A stretch of 64,000 nucleotides of DNA, from the NCBI GenBank assembly GCA_022316685.1, contig JAKJHU010000026.1, forward strand, positions 5,580,501 through 5,644,500. The letters run 5' to 3'. This DNA is from Progne subis subis (Eukaryota > Chordata > Aves > Passeriformes > Hirundinidae). This document shows, piece by piece, positions 35,830-48,894 of the stretch. Made by a program: the position numbers and the translations under genes. The notes under the pieces were generated by a model that searched no databases, had not been told where the DNA came from, and was given only the letters and a program-made list of their open reading frames with translations. Position 1 is the first letter of the stretch; every line of letters begins with the position of its first letter.

Positions 35830-36766
35830 CTACCTAAACAACCTGGATGCAGGGCTTGAAAGGATACTAAGTAAGTTTGCATTACAAAATTGGGAGGAGC
35901 TGTTGACTCCCTTCAAGACAGGGAGGCTCTGCAGAGACACCAAATAGAGACCAGGGAGATCACCGACCATATTGAGGTCTAACAACGGAAAGTGTCAGAT
36001 TCTGCACCTGGGATGGGGACAACCCTGGATGTTATACAGACTGGGGAATAAGAGGCTGGAAAGCAGTGCCATGGAAAGGGACATAGGGGTCCTTGTCCAT
36101 GGAAAGTTGAACATTAGCCAGCAGTGCCCTGGCAGCCAGGAGGGACAACCCTTTCCTGGAGTACATCAGGCACAGCATCACAGCCAGGCAAGGGAGGCGA
36201 TTGTCTTGCTCTGCTCTGCACTGGGGCGGCCTCACCTTGAGTGCTGAGGACAGGTTTGGGTGACACAATATAGAAAATACATTAATTAAGCTCTTAGAGA
36301 GTGTCCAAAGGAGGTCAGTGGAGATGGTGAAGGGGCTGGAGGGGAAGCTGTATGAGAAGCAGCTGAGGTCACTTGGTCTGTTCAGCCTGGAGAAGCAGAT
36401 ACTGACAGGAGATCTCACTGTAGTCTATAATGTTCTTATGAGATGAAGAGGAGGAGTAGGCACTGAACTTTTTTCTTTGTGGTGGCCAATGACAGGACCC
36501 AAGGGAGCTGCCTAAAATTGTTTCAGGGGAGGTTTAGGTTGGATTTTAGAAAAAAGCTTCTTCCCCTAGAGGGTGGTTGGACACTGGAACAGGGTCCCCA
36601 GGGCAGTGGTCACAGCACTAAGTATGGTAGAGTTCAGGACTCAAACATTTAAAGAACAGTCTCAGGCACATGGTGATTATTGTGCAGGATCAGGAGCTGG
36701 ACTTTGATAATCCTAGTGAGTCCCTTCCAACTCAGAATAATCTGTTATGCTGTGATTCTGTGATGT
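35830..36766 (+). mobile_element. CR1 LINE 3' fragment, plus strand
   Basis: Begins in the reverse transcriptase (LDAGLERILSKF) and continues through the C-terminal part of ORF2 (QILHLGWGQP; IGVLVHGKLNISQQCPGS; REAIVLLCSALGRPHLEC; GRFRLDFRKKLLP) with several frameshifts. It ends in the CR1 3' signature CCCTTCCAACTC...GTGATTCTGTGATG. The first half of ORF2 is absent, the usual 5' truncation. The insertion QQCPGSQEGQP and the following sequence match the 48.9-kb copy, so the two belong to one subfamily. Confidence 0.93.
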
Positions 36767-37399
36767 GGGTATGTACATGTACACATGTACGTATAAATGT
36801 TATATAAGCATATGTACACAGACTTCTGCACATACATACATGTATATACCTTGCAATCCTAACTTTTAAGCAAACTTGAGTAACTTGGATTGCCAAAGAA
36901 AGGACAGCGATCTGGAAAATAAAACAGTACTCTGGTTCAAGCACCGTTTTTATAAGCAAGTTTTGAAGTTAAGTTCTGTTGATAACCTTTTCTTAGAAGA
37001 TGTATTTGACTGGTTGTTATAGCTTATAGAACTTCACAAGGTATAAAGAAAAGTACTGGAGCAGGTGAGGAAAGGAAATGTCATATGGTATCAGTTAATC
37101 ACATGCACAAAATAAGCCAGTAAAAGACATGAAAAAAGGTGTATAGGATAAGGGCTATGCCTTCAAAAGCCCTGAAGAAAAACAGAGTAGAACCACTCAT
37201 AATGTCCAGTCCCTTGAAGAAAGCACAGCCTCTTGACACCTATCTGTTCTCTAAAATCATGCTGCTCTCCAGTATTTTTCAGTTCAGAAAGAAGTTCAAC
37301 AGCCTATATAAAAACCACTACGAGTGCACAACAGGTCTTATTCAGCTGACAGAAATTTCAAATTCACTCAGGCTGTGTGAACCTATGATGTGAGATCCT
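36767..37399. other. Nothing recognised
   Basis: AT-rich DNA with TACATG/CATGTA-rich simple sequence at about 36770-36845. Confidence 0.5.
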
Positions 37400-37570
37400 T
37401 GCAAAAGCTTGGGATGGACTCAGTTCAAATCACTGTTTTCATGAATGATTCAGACAACAGAGTGCGAAATGCTCTTTGACATTTTGCAGATACCACATAA
37501 ATCGGAAGACTAAACACTTTCAAAGACAGATCTGAATCAGCTTGTCAAAATCACTCTTGACTCTAATTTA
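37400..37570 (+). mobile_element. Possible old CR1 fragment
   Basis: In one frame the sequence reads MNDSDNRVRNAL-x-HFADTT-x-IGRLNTFKDR. This follows the CR1 pattern '[21 protein letters not shown]...TLEDR' around the catalytic FADD box, with the second D replaced by T. It is short and degenerate. Confidence 0.4.
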
Positions 37571-38579
37571 GTAAGATCAAGTTAACAAAAAAGAAAAGCA
37601 ATATAATATAAAGCAGCAGATAAAATAAGATTGAGAGACACAAAAATAGAAAATATCTGTCTATCGATTTAAAGGACTGTAAATCACGTCAATGATTCAA
37701 TATTATAATAAAGGAAAGAAAATAAAAAGGCAAATATAAAGCTGAGTTACAGGATGTACTTCACCTTATAAATAATGAAATTATTCCCCTCTTGTCAGTT
37801 TTGCTAACATCACATTATCTTTAGTATATAGCATTACCTTTTATGAAAAACACATAAAAGACTAGCTGGGGAAACAAACAGTGTAAGAGAATGACAAAAT
37901 AGGAAAAGCTTTGAGATACAAAAGGTAACTGGTTTTGTTCATTTTTCTTTAAAAAAAAGGAGAGAGAAAAAAAAAAAAAAAAGAACTAAGGTATACACAT
38001 CTTCCAAAATGTTTAGATGATTGTAGCAAAACTGCTCTAAGTCAATTAGAGCTTTGAAGTATAGCTGTCTAGTTTTTGTTGTTGTTGTGTTTTGTTTTGT
38101 TTTGTTTTCCCTTAGTTCAATTACCCGATAAAGAGCCACTGAAGAGAATGTGCTCCATTGACTTTTAGAAGAAATAGTTCTGACTGGTCCTTGGCGTATC
38201 ATAAGAATATATAAAAGAATTTTTCAGAGTCTGCAACAAGAAAGACGGAACTATTAGGAAGCTGATACTGAAGAGACAGGCACCAGAACAGACTTGGATA
38301 GTAAAACTTTACACCCATGGAAGCATTATATTCTGTCATCTCCAGTTCTTCATGTCTATGGTTTTTAACAGCCAGAATAAAGTAGCAAACCTGCTTTTTA
38401 TCATAGTTTAATAATATTCAAAACACCCAGAAGAATACAATTGACAGATTTCTAAAATATGGACTAAGATTTTTTGAGGTAACAGTTCTGTGGTTAAGAT
38501 GCTGTTAAGAGCCTGATAATAAGGGAAAGCCTTCAAAAAGTGCTTTGTCATTATGTGTGCTTATCATAATCAGTCTTGA
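37571..38579. other. Nothing recognised
   Basis: AT-rich DNA with an A-rich patch at about 37950-37985 and a (TTTTG)n patch at 38071-38110. Confidence 0.5.
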
Positions 38580-39245
38580 ACATCTGAAAACAATGCAGGA
38601 TGGACTGTGAGTTGCCTGCCATGAGGCCCATAAAAAGAAAGACAAAACTGGTGCAAAACATGGAAGGGAAAGGAAGGGGCAGAATCTCTGACCTTCTCCT
38701 TCCCCCCAACCCCCACCATCGCCTGCTGTGAGACACCCTGAGGGCCCCAGGAAGGAGTACACTGCCCGCCTGGGGAGAACACCACGAAGCTGCATCCCTG
38801 GACCGAAGTCCCGAGTGAGCTGTGGAACCTCCACCCTGCTCCTGTGTCTGGTGGCGAGAGCTCCACGAGTGAGCCAAGGTTCGGCTGCAGCCATCAGGCT
38901 CTGCACCTGCATTCCAGAGGATGGGCTGCTGCATCCCAGCCAAACTGCTCCCCAGATCGGAGGAGGCAGGTGAGACTCTTCAAACTGCAAAAAAAGAAGA
39001 AAAAGGCAAAAAGCTGCTTCTGTCTCCGCTGCCCTGTCTCAGCAACAACAAAGGTAGCACAGAGCAGTACTGACCTATCCTATGCTTTTAAAGTAAGCTT
39101 AGTTTTTTTCTAACTTCTCTCTACTTTCTTTTTCTTTGCCTCATTTACTATTAAATAAAAATATATACCAGTTTTTTTGATCCTCATAAATTTTTGAGCA
39201 TCAACATTTAATCTTGTTTGGTTTTTCTCTCATTTTTGGGGCACA
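38580..39245 (+). mobile_element. Probable LTR-like unit, plus strand
   Basis: A GC-rich, CpG-containing block (about 38690-38960) is followed by an A/T-rich part with a polyadenylation-like AATAAA (about 39154-39159) and a T-rich tail ending near GGGGCACA. This is the layout of an avian ERVL-type LTR. I could not find paired ends or a target duplication, so boundaries are approximate. The 98- to 161-codon frames here are side effects of the GC-rich block and show no domain. Confidence 0.4.
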
Positions 39246-40178
39246 GTATTTATAACCTTCAAGGTTCTTCCTGTTTATTCACAGAGAGTTAGTTCTCTAT
39301 ACTCTGTGATTAAACTGGCTTGTAACAGATGCCATTTACTTTAACTGTGTTCAAAACACTTCCTGTGTAGAAATAACTTGTGTCAATATGTTTAAGTAAA
39401 AAAGGCCGTGATTCTCTTCATGTATTATCATTTTGCATACAACTGTCCTTGTCTGAAAGACTGCGCATGGGGCAAACATGTTCTGCAGACACTTGTAAAT
39501 TCTGGTATAAAGGAAGTCTGAATGGGAATGCATAGGCTTTTAGGTATCAGAAGAAATAACAGAGGGAAAAATTTGCATGTGTTTAGAATCAGGACATGGC
39601 TGACCACAATAAGCTGGTGAGCACTGAGAAGGTATGTTCGCAACAAGACTACAGTACCCATGATGTTGCAGTAGAAGATCTACACTGTTACCGAAGATGG
39701 ATGGAAATCTTGCAAGTGTGATTCCTCTTCTTGTCATTTCAACCAAAAAAAGACTTTACTCACAAGAAATGGAAAATAAGGCAACGGGCACCAACCTTGC
39801 TTTAAGATTTATAGGGAGTGAAGTGGGGGATAGAAAGCCTTGGGGATGAAATATCAGTGTTGACTCATAAGAAATAGACAATATTTTAGCCAAAAATCAG
39901 TTCATTGTCACCAGTCAAGAAGAAACTAAGAGATGACTCTATAGCTGGCAAACTTACCTACTGCATCACCTCAAGTAATGGTAACCTGATTGAATATATA
40001 CCTCTTGGTACTAGTATAAAAGGATGAATAAGTAGAACACATGAGGGGATGGGTGGGGATGACTGAAAATATTTTTCTTTAAAACAAAATATCCGTTCCA
40101 AAAGTTCTTGCTTTGAGTTTTCTTACATTGAATTCTTATACAACTTCTGGAACTCTAATTCAGGATAAAGTCAGAATG
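39246..40178. other. Nothing recognised
   Basis: AT-rich DNA without a supported gene. Confidence 0.5.
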
Positions 40179-42535
40179 AATCATAGAATCATAGAAAAAT
40201 AACCTGTATTGGAAGGGGCCATCCAGTTCCAAACCTCCTGAGCTGCATACAGCACCTAATGTGAGTTCTCACCAGAGCAGAGGGGCAGAATCCCCTCCTT
40301 TGCCCTGCTGGCCACGCTGCTTTGGATGTGGCCCAGGACATACTTGGTTTCTGAGCTGCAAGTGCACATTGCTGGGTCATGTCCTGTCTCTCATCCACCA
40401 GCACCCCCAAGTTCTTCTTGGCAGGGTTGCTCTCAATCTGTTCATCCCCCAGTCCAGGTTGATTCTGGGGGTTGTCTTGACTCAGGTGCAGCACCTTGCA
40501 TTTAAACTTGCTACATTTTATGGGGTTCCATGGGCACACTTTTCAAGTTTACCCAGGTCCCTCTGGATAGCAGAAATGTCAACCACACCATTCAGCTTGG
40601 TGTCATCTGCAAATTTGCTGAGAGTGCACTTGATCCCTTTTCTATGTCTGTGGTGAAGATAGAAATCAGTAATGGTCCTAACACAGATCCCTGAGGAGCA
40701 CCACTTGTCACAGGTCTCCATCTGGACATAGAGCTATTGACCACTTCTTTCTGGATGTAACCATCCAACCAAGTCTGTAGTAATGCACCCTCCACCCCCG
40801 AGTGGGCATTTCTGTATAAAGAAAAGGGTTTCGGTTTATCTTTGGACATTTTGGGAAGTTTAGCTAGAAAGTTCAGTGTCTTTCTCTTTGTAATTGGCTC
40901 AATGCCAAGAGAAAAGCCCCTGTTAGACCTTGTCACTGCTCTTCAAATCCTGTAGGTCTCCTTATTGGCAGTTTGCCATTAGAACCCTTCTTGATCATTA
41001 AATAGAAAAGAGCAAAAACAAAGGGGCTCCTGGCATTCTCGAGGTATTGTAACAGGTGTGTGGGACCTATCCCTATACTGTGTTTGGCTTTGATCTTTTG
41101 TTTTGTATTATTTTTTTTTTTTTTTATATTATTAAAACCTTTTGATTTTTCAAGACACACTCGACCATGCCATCTCACTATGTGATTTAAGCCATTTGTC
41201 TGCCAGGGCTGGACCCTCAGAGGTATTGGAAATCCCAATACAAGTCCTTATCCACCAAAAAATCCACCCATCACTTTCTCTCCAATTTACAGAGAAGGAT
41301 GTTGTGGGGACCATGCCAAAATAATTACAGAAATCTAGACAGATGAAATCTCCATCATAGGAGACCACTAAGTTGGTCAGTCAAGCCTTGCCCTTGGTGA
41401 AGCCATGCTGGCTGTCTTGAATCACCTCCCTGTCCTCCACGTATCTTAGGATAGTATCTGCTCCATTATCTTCCCAGGCACAGAAGTTGAATTGACAGGT
41501 TGGTAGTTGCCTCCCTTCTACCCTTTTTAAAGATGGGTACAATATTTCCCTTTTTCCAGTCACCTGGGACTTTACCTGACTGCCATGGCTTTTCAAAAAC
41601 CATGGACAGTGAGTTGACATGTACATCAGCCAGTTCCTTCAGGACTCTGGGATGCACCTCTTTAGGTCCCGTGGAGGTATGTACAATCGGATTCTCCAGC
41701 AGTCATGAACCTGATATTCACTTACAGTGGGAAGCATTCTGCTCTCCTGTCCTTGTCTCATGTCCACTCACCCAAAAGATATGAAAGGGAGACTTCCATT
41801 GAAGACTGAAGGAGTATCTCAGCCTTTTCATCTGTACCAGTTTGGCAGCCTTGCTAATTGTGGGGGTATACCTTCTCTGACCTTCCTTTTCTACCAGACA
41901 TACCTATAGAAACCCTATATATTTTCTCTCTTGCTAGGTTCAGCTCAAGCTTTGTTTTTCCCTTCCTTGACTCATCACTATAAAACCAGACTGCATCCCT
42001 ATACTCTCCCCAGCATACCTCTCTTTTCTTTCACTTCTGTGCATTTGCTTTTTCCCTTTAGTTTGACCAGGAGGTGCCAGCTCAGACATCCTGGTCTCTT
42101 GACTTCCTTGCCTGATTTCTTATATCTGGGGATCATAGCTCTTGCATTCTATGGACAACTTCCTTAAAACCTGCCAGCTCTGTTCTGTTCCTTTGCCCTT
42201 GATGGCAGCTTCCCAGAGTGTCCTATTGACTATCTCCTTGAAAAGCTGGAAGTCTGTTTTTCTACAGTTTAGTGGCCTGACTTTATTCTTCATCTGACTC
42301 ATATCCCTCATGACTCTGAATTCCACCAGCACACGACATTGCAGCCCAGGCTGCATCCAGTCTAAACATGCCCTGTCGGCTCACTTGTGTTCGTGACCAT
42401 GATGTCCCATATTGCCTCCCCTGTGGTAGGTCTGTCTATTTATGACCTGGCTTAGGAAGTCATCCTATGTGCAATCCGGGAGTCTCATCATGCTACTTTC
42501 CCAGCAGATGTCAAGGTTGCAATAGTAGGTTGAAA
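40179..42535 (-). mobile_element. CR1 LINE, 2.3 kb, minus strand, interrupted by a solo LTR
   Basis: The longest CR1 copy here. Its 3' end at 40179 is the octamer repeat (AATCATAGAATCATAG on the plus strand). Reading the minus strand from 42535: the linker region (DFQLFKEIVNRTLWEAAIKG), HPRVLKELADVHVNSL, the fingers (GDWKKGNIVPIFKKG), GFTKGKA, a degraded DFCxxFGMVP, then after the nested [42 protein letters not shown] with the catalytic FADD intact, then KVLHLSQDNP and LGVLVDERQDMTQQCALAAQKP. Frameshifts and stops make it inactive. The endonuclease domain is missing by 5' truncation. Confidence 0.95.
40776..41242 (+). mobile_element. Solo LTR nested in the CR1 reverse transcriptase
   Basis: A 467-bp insertion with TG...CA ends (TGTAGTAATG...CCCAATACA). 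AGTC immediately flanks both ends (40772-40775 and 41243-41246). The match is CAAGTC if the terminal CA is counted. Taking it out brings the CR1 codons for WIRT and TWLDG back together at the right spacing, so the junctions are exact. ATTAAA at about 41132 followed by a pyrimidine-rich U5-like end suggests plus orientation, and TGTATAAAG near 40814 may be a TATA box. A 4-bp duplication fits a gammaretrovirus-like (ERV1) integrase, and 6 bp would fit ERVK. The 101- and 72-codon frames crossing it are not genes. Confidence 0.85.
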
Positions 42536-45500
42536 GGAAGCACAAAATTAACATAAAACTGTAGTTTCCTGCTTATGCTTGAATAAATAGATTTTAAATC
42601 ACAAATTAATTAAAATTAATTTTGTGGGGTTTTTTGCTTATACAAAGTTCTTTTTTTTTCTGGTTACAGAATGTAATTTTTCTTTATTTGTGAATGTATT
42701 CTAGAGGCCTTTATATTTGTGCAGAAAGATTGTTAGAGGAACTTGATTTTTGGGTAAGAATCTAGAAACAGCATAATCATTTTATAAATAAAATTTGCTG
42801 CTACTTCAACTAGAAAACATAGGTTTTTTGGAAATTACCATTTTTCCCCACGTATATATTATTTACTAAGTTTAAGTTATCCAACATGTGAAATTAAATT
42901 ATTTCACTAAAACAAACTGTGGAATATTATCTTTTTCATCAGCAGGATTTTAATTTTCTCTAAATGAGCTAGTAATTTTATTTGCTCTCTTTTTTTTTGT
43001 TTGTTTTGTTTTGTTTTGTTTTTTGGTTTTGTTTGTTTGTTTGGTTTTTGGTTTTTTTTGGTTTTTGTTTCCCCATAACTACTGTTTTTACAATGTATAA
43101 CATACCACAGGTGTTATGCATAAAGTCCATGTCAGAAATTATGTCCTCTCTAAGTTTCATAATAGCCCACAGGAATTTTAAAAGAAGAATTTCCTTTTGC
43201 AAGAAATGCTTAGGTAATTTTATACCATGTATACCTGGCTCTTCATATTCAGTGAGTTCCCTAACTTTGGCATAGCAATCAGTAAGTCTGCCTTGGTAAA
43301 TATATTTTTCTTCTTCAAAACTTTGACTGAGGAGAGCCAATAATAACTCTGCTCAGTATCTAAAGACTCATTGCAAATTAATTTGGAGTGCTGAAGTTTT
43401 CTCTTGAATCCGGTCTTAGCATTCTGCATAGTGTGATGAATACTGATCTTCAATGTGCAGCCTAGACAGCAATTTTTTCTGTGTGTGATAATATTTCTCT
43501 TGGAAAATGAGGTGAGATGATTAAAATGAGTCCTAGTGGCTAAGAGGAGCATGAAATGCAAGACTATTAAGTCAGTACTGCCATTTTGTTTGCAGGCCAT
43601 GCCCCTAAGTCAATTGGAGTATGTGTGAAATAAAGCCATTGAACACAATTTATACTCAGTGAAGTAAAGCTGTGGAAATATAATGTGTGGCCCCAAGCTT
43701 TGCCTTTATCATTTCCTAAAATAGGCTTTGCTAAGTAACATTGAAAATTACTCCACTTTTCTTTTGGTTCCAGTTTGAGTTTAATAAAAGCAAGTCCTTT
43801 TTCACATTCCTTCTGACAGCATGCAATCTATTGCCTGAAACCCTTATCTGCATTTACTCAGTATTTGCATTTTATGTCAAAACCCCGTGACTTTGTTTCG
43901 GTCCTCCATGAGGACAATAGCATGCATCTCTCTCTCTGTAACACTTTTAACAGTGTACAGTCTCCTAGTTGTGTATGTACTTCATTTTACTTAGGATCTA
44001 TGGCAAATTTCAACCCCTTTAATGTCTTAATTCCCATGAGAGGAGATACATAATCTATTTAAAACAGGGATAAAAATGCCATAAGACAGGGCTGGAAAAT
44101 TCTTTCAAAGATACATTAAAATCCTTCATAAATTGTTTCTTAATAAAAGAATTGAGATTTTTAGTAAATGGAGAGAAATTGCAAAGTATAAAAGAACATT
44201 AATTTTTTTAATTCCATAAAACTAAAAGCAATTTGTAACTCTGCACAAATTCTTTTCTGGATGTCTATTCTGGATAAATAAAAAAATCTTATTGCCACTT
44301 TTCTTCCTAAAATGCAAAGAATTTTATATGCATAAAAATAAAGAATCCTGGGAATCTTAAGAAATATGTTGAGTTATTTTTAAAACTGTCACAACTAATA
44401 AAAACACCATTTTCCTTATATACATAACTAGTGTTATATAGAATACAGACTTCTTTAAATCTGACAGAAACACCAAATTCTCTTAACTCATACCATATAT
44501 TCTTTTTCTATGGAGGCAGTTACCCGATTTCAATATTTTTTGTTTTGTGAATTTACAGTAAAGAAGGGATCAGGTTGCTTAGAGAGATGAACTGTTGTAC
44601 ATGAACGTATTTTTATTTGTGCCACTATAGTTGTTGCCAGCTATTGGAAAAGGGGGAGAGATCCAAAAAACAACCCAGTTATGCAAGAAAGTAGTGATGA
44701 TGAGACCAGGTACTTGAAATCTATCAGCATGTCACTTATCAGCAATTTCAGCAATTCAGTAAGGTTTTTCATAGATATATTGATCTCTGCTCCTGGTGAG
44801 CCACAGCTGAAGCCTGTTTTTCCTGCATTTCTCTCTTAAGCCCTTTTCTCCTGTTGCATTATAGTGAAGATGAAGCTGCATCCCTTTGAAAAGTTTAGGA
44901 TAATTTCTAAATGTATGCTGGTATAATCGCCATCTATTATGGACTGTGCTTGAGAGCATTTCTTTGTTCTTTCTTGAAAAATGCAAATTTATATACTTGA
45001 TAGATTTAAATAGGTACAATAGATGGGAAAAATGCAATTTTTTCTGGTTTTAAGATGCTTGTTAATTATAAAATCATGTCATTGAATATTGTGGTCTTTG
45101 CGTGAAAGTTGCATATGCAGAAGGAACAGTTTATTTTATTTGATTTGTGTTTCACCAAGTTATCCCTTCTCTCTACATGCACAGAAGAACAAAATTACAC
45201 TCAAGTTCTATTCTTTGTGCACACATACACAGTTATTTACCTATGCAATATTGCAATGACAGACCTGTCCCACAAAACAAACTGATGAGACTGCTAACAG
45301 TTCACACTTTGTGTTTCCTGCCTACTCTCTTTTTGAAAGGTCTGGGATCTTCTGTATTTCTGAAGATAATCAGTCAAGAACTTTTTTTTTTTTTTTTTTT
45401 TTTTTTTCTTTTTTTAAAGAAACAAAATAAAACTGTTAAACTCTCGGTACAGTTAGAATATTGCAGTTTTAACTGTTTGGAAAACAGTATTTCTTTATCC

Positions 45501-45547
45501 ATAGACTAACAAAAAAGTTGTGATTTTATGACAATACTACACATTTC

Positions 45548-45549
<2 letters not shown>
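42536..45549. other. Gene-free AT-rich stretch
   Basis: No supported gene. It includes the T/G-rich patch below. Frames of 120 and 126 codons at 42978-43600 (-) show no domain, and the first ends in a poly-lysine-like stretch coded by the simple repeat. Confidence 0.5.
42990..43070. repeat. (TTTTG)n / (TTTG)n low-complexity tract
   Basis: T-rich units with single or paired G. Confidence 0.92.

Positions 45550-45582
<33 letters not shown>
45550..45582. repeat. Poly(T) run of 33 beside a CR1 3' end
   Basis: Uninterrupted T run a few bases left of the minus-strand CR1. Another run of 26 T lies at 45382-45407. On the CR1 strand this is a downstream poly(A), which CR1 normally lacks. Confidence 0.95.
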
Positions 45583-45586
<4 letters not shown>

Positions 45587-45594
45587 AGTAACTA

Positions 45595-46640
45595 CAAAAT
45601 AACTTAGGTTGGAAGAAACCTCTGGAGGTCATCTTGTCCAAACTCTTGCTCAAAATGAGCCAATTTACACCATGAAAATTAAGGTTTTATCCTCTCAAGT
45701 TTTGAATATATTCACAGAATGACATTCTGCAAGCTCTCTGGGAAGCCAATTTAACCACCCTCATAATGCAAATAGATTTTCTTTTATATATGTATATTTG
45801 CCCATGTCATAAGCTGTGTCCACTGTGTCTCATTATAGGAGAGCCTGGCTCTCTGTATGCTTCCACTAGCTTGCTAAAGGTATTTATGAGGCCTCCCTCT
45901 TAGCCTCTCTTGCTGAGACCAAATTAATCTGTTAGCCCCTCCTCATATGTCATATGTCAAATGCCAAGTGCTCTAATTTCCTTGGTAAACCTTTGCTGGT
46001 TTGGCTCCAGCACATCAATGTCTTTCTCATGCTGGGAAGACCAAGACTGGGTACAGTACTTCAGATGTAGTGTCACAGATGTCAAAGAGAGGCAGACAAT
46101 AAATCACTTCTCTGGACCTGCTGGCAAGACTCCTCCTAACACAGCCCAAGGCGCTGCTGCCCGTTGCTGCAAGGACACACTGGTGGCTGATATTGATTGG
46201 TGCCTGCCGGGACCCCTCTCTTCTACCAAACTGCTTTCTGCTCACTTGATGTCCAGCCAATATGGGTTTTTTTGGTTTTTTTTGTTTTTTTTTTGTTATT
46301 ATGGTCATGATGCAGGACTCAGTGTTTACCACCTTAAGACTTTATCAAATTTCTGTTGCATCATGTCTTCTGTTTAAGCCCCTTTACACCGCAATCCAGC
46401 TCTCCAGACCCTTTTTTCCAATTCAGTGTCATCCACAATCCTTTGGAGAGGGCATTCTACATAGTCAGCAAGTATTTTTTTCCCCAATTCATTCCCAAAT
46501 GCACTCTTAAACTCATGACCATTTCTTTGATCCAAGCCCCACTGCACTATACCTCCAGCCCCGTCATGCAGCTTTCTCAAGACAGTTGTCAGCCACTGCA
46601 GAGGCTGCCATTGCATTGAGTCATCATCAAGAGCTCAGCT
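45595..46640 (-). mobile_element. Old CR1 LINE fragment, minus strand
   Basis: The left end is the CR1 3' region (TTAGGTTGGAAGAAACCTC, then a block ending ATCTTGTCCAA). Minus-strand peptides include HQCVLAATGSSALGCVRRSLASRSREVI (46080-46170 region), matching the CR1 'QCALAAQKANRILGCIKRSVASRSREVI' segment, and IVDDTELE (46430-46450), a diverged 'FADDTKL' catalytic box. A T/G-rich simple insert interrupts it at about 46264-46300. It is heavily decayed and represents an older subfamily than the 35.8- or 48.9-kb copies. Confidence 0.82.
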
Positions 46641-48472
46641 CTGTTTCCTCACATGGGCAGCAAGTGCTACTTCAGCTCTTCCAACGTGTCTTGTCTGGTT
46701 CTGTCTACTTTTGCAGGGTGATGTGAACCTCCCTTATGGTCTGTATCTGTATCATATGTATCCTGGGGGAGATGTCCAAGATAAACTATGAAATCTCAGC
46801 AGAAGGTAATATTTAAAAAGACAAATTGGACCAGGAATGTCAGGAGCAGATGAGTTTAGAGACCTTGCGTGCACATAGGCAATCCAACCTGTCAAAACTT
46901 AAATTTACTTGTATTAACCTCAACCTGAATGACACATGGTCTTCGGCATTATTTTTAGAACTATAATTGAGCTATAGATTTTTAAACTTCTCTTTCAACT
47001 GCTTTGAATAAGGTTGCACAAGTTACAACAAAATGGCATTGAAACAGCAATTAAATTAATATGTTAAAGAACTGATTAAATAAATAAATAGAAACTATTT
47101 TACCTCATGAAAAAATTAAGAAAAAAGAAAGATGTAATTATTAAGCTCCTAAATTCACCTCATAATTTACTCCTTATTTTCCAGGAAATGTGTTAATAAA
47201 GTTAAAACTGATTTTAATCTTCTGTTTGAATAGCAGAAAAGTCCTGCTCCTTTTGATTGAAATTAGGTTGGCGTTATTGCAGTAGACAAATACTTGTCCC
47301 AGGTAGCTTTCTGAGGGTAAGAAAACACCCTCATTAACAGGCACTTCTATCAGTCCTGCTGCCACTGCAAACAGCCTTGACCCAATTTTTTGACAGAAGT
47401 TTGGATTTCCCCAGAATAGCAACATGCTACTACTACTGTGAGCATAGAAACATATCCTTGGAATTGGTGTGAATACAATGGGTTCTGAATCTTAGTCCTG
47501 CAGTCTATTGTTGGTATAACCCTAATGAATACCTCTTCCAGGGAAAATGAAAGCCATGTCCCTTAGGTGGGCAGAAAGGAGAAGGATTTATCAACTGTCA
47601 TTCTGCTCCCAAAATTAATATTTCTTTCATATGTCTTTCTTCTGATTTCAAAATTCACTTTTGTCTAGTCTTTTGAGATCACAGGATCAATTTTAACTAG
47701 AGTGACCAGAAATGAAAGATCTAAATCCTTTAATGCACGTTGATTTAATCACAGTAATAAAGCCAAATGGTTCCCCACCCTTCCCAGGGTAAGTAAAGTA
47801 ACAATCTAGGCATGACACATATCCACAGTCCTGCTGCAAACAGTAGATAACACTTTTGCTGCTTCTGACACTTTCAAGTAATAGATTAGCTCCAAATAGT
47901 TCAGACTTCCCTTCCTTAACTTTCTTTCTGCCTTCATTAATTATTTCCCCAGAAACTTTTCAGACTGCTTACTAAAAGCTGACTGCTAAGGCTTTCATGT
48001 AGTTTTCCCTGATACGTGATGGAATACTCCATAGCTTCTAAAAGCCATGAAAAATGTGCTCATTTGGGACTGAGGAAGTGGAGGAAAGAGAGAGAAACAG
48101 TAGAAAAATGGGCTGAATATGCTGCTCATTCTGTCACTTCCCTATGGGCTAGATTTGGAGAGTAATTTTGACTCTGTTTTCCCATTCTGAAATAGAAACT
48201 TTTCCCACTGGACTAGGCGAGATTTATTTTTAAATATTTGGATGCCCATTTTCATAAAAAGACACATAAGATTGCCTTTTACAATGTAAAGTTTATGAAA
48301 AGAGTCCATTAAGAGACCTGTGGACGTGTAAGTGAGAATTTTTAAGCATGCTAGGAGAACATGACTCATCTCTAAGAGGAATAAAAGAGAATGAACTATG
48401 GGACTGGTACAACCTTTATTTCTCTTCCAGTGAAAAAGATGCCTTCTTCGAGGGTAGTTCCGAATTTCTTGC

Positions 48473-48508
<36 letters not shown>

Positions 48509-48894
48509 TCTTTTGTTCAGTTTCCTTGACAGTAAGCAAATTTCCTCTCATTGCCAAAGAGTTGTTTGAATAATTCTATATTTCTATTTCTTTTTTTCCA
48601 CTGAAGAAATGAAAAAAAAAAAGAAACTTTGCAAGCATACATACATTTGTGATGGACACCTATGACAATATTTTAAGGAAAATTGTGGGGGAAATCTGTA
48701 AAATCTTTCAGTTATTCATCTTTTCTTCCTCCCCAAAGTAGTTATTTTCACAAGGATTCTGACATTAAAGCAAAAATCACTGCTAACACAAAGGGCAGAA
48801 ACAATCCCATTTCTTAACAAGAATCTTATGTTGTGTTTTTTTTCTTATGAAGCCAATTAATCGTAGCAAGAACAGTTGAAACTTCCAATAATGA
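46641..48894. other. Gene-free stretch
   Basis: No supported gene. A poly(A) run of 27 lies at 48477-48503. The first 150 bases may still be CR1-derived. Confidence 0.45.

Noticed and set aside
38505..38990. 161-codon open frame with overlapping frames of 130 and 98 codons
   Set aside because: Three frames open together in a short GC-rich, LTR-like block indicates base composition, not selection on one protein.
46080..46170. Conserved-looking peptide that might be a host exon
   Set aside because: The peptide (AATGSSALGCVRRSLASRSREVI) matches the CR1 ORF2 C-terminal pattern and sits in a CR1 fragment.
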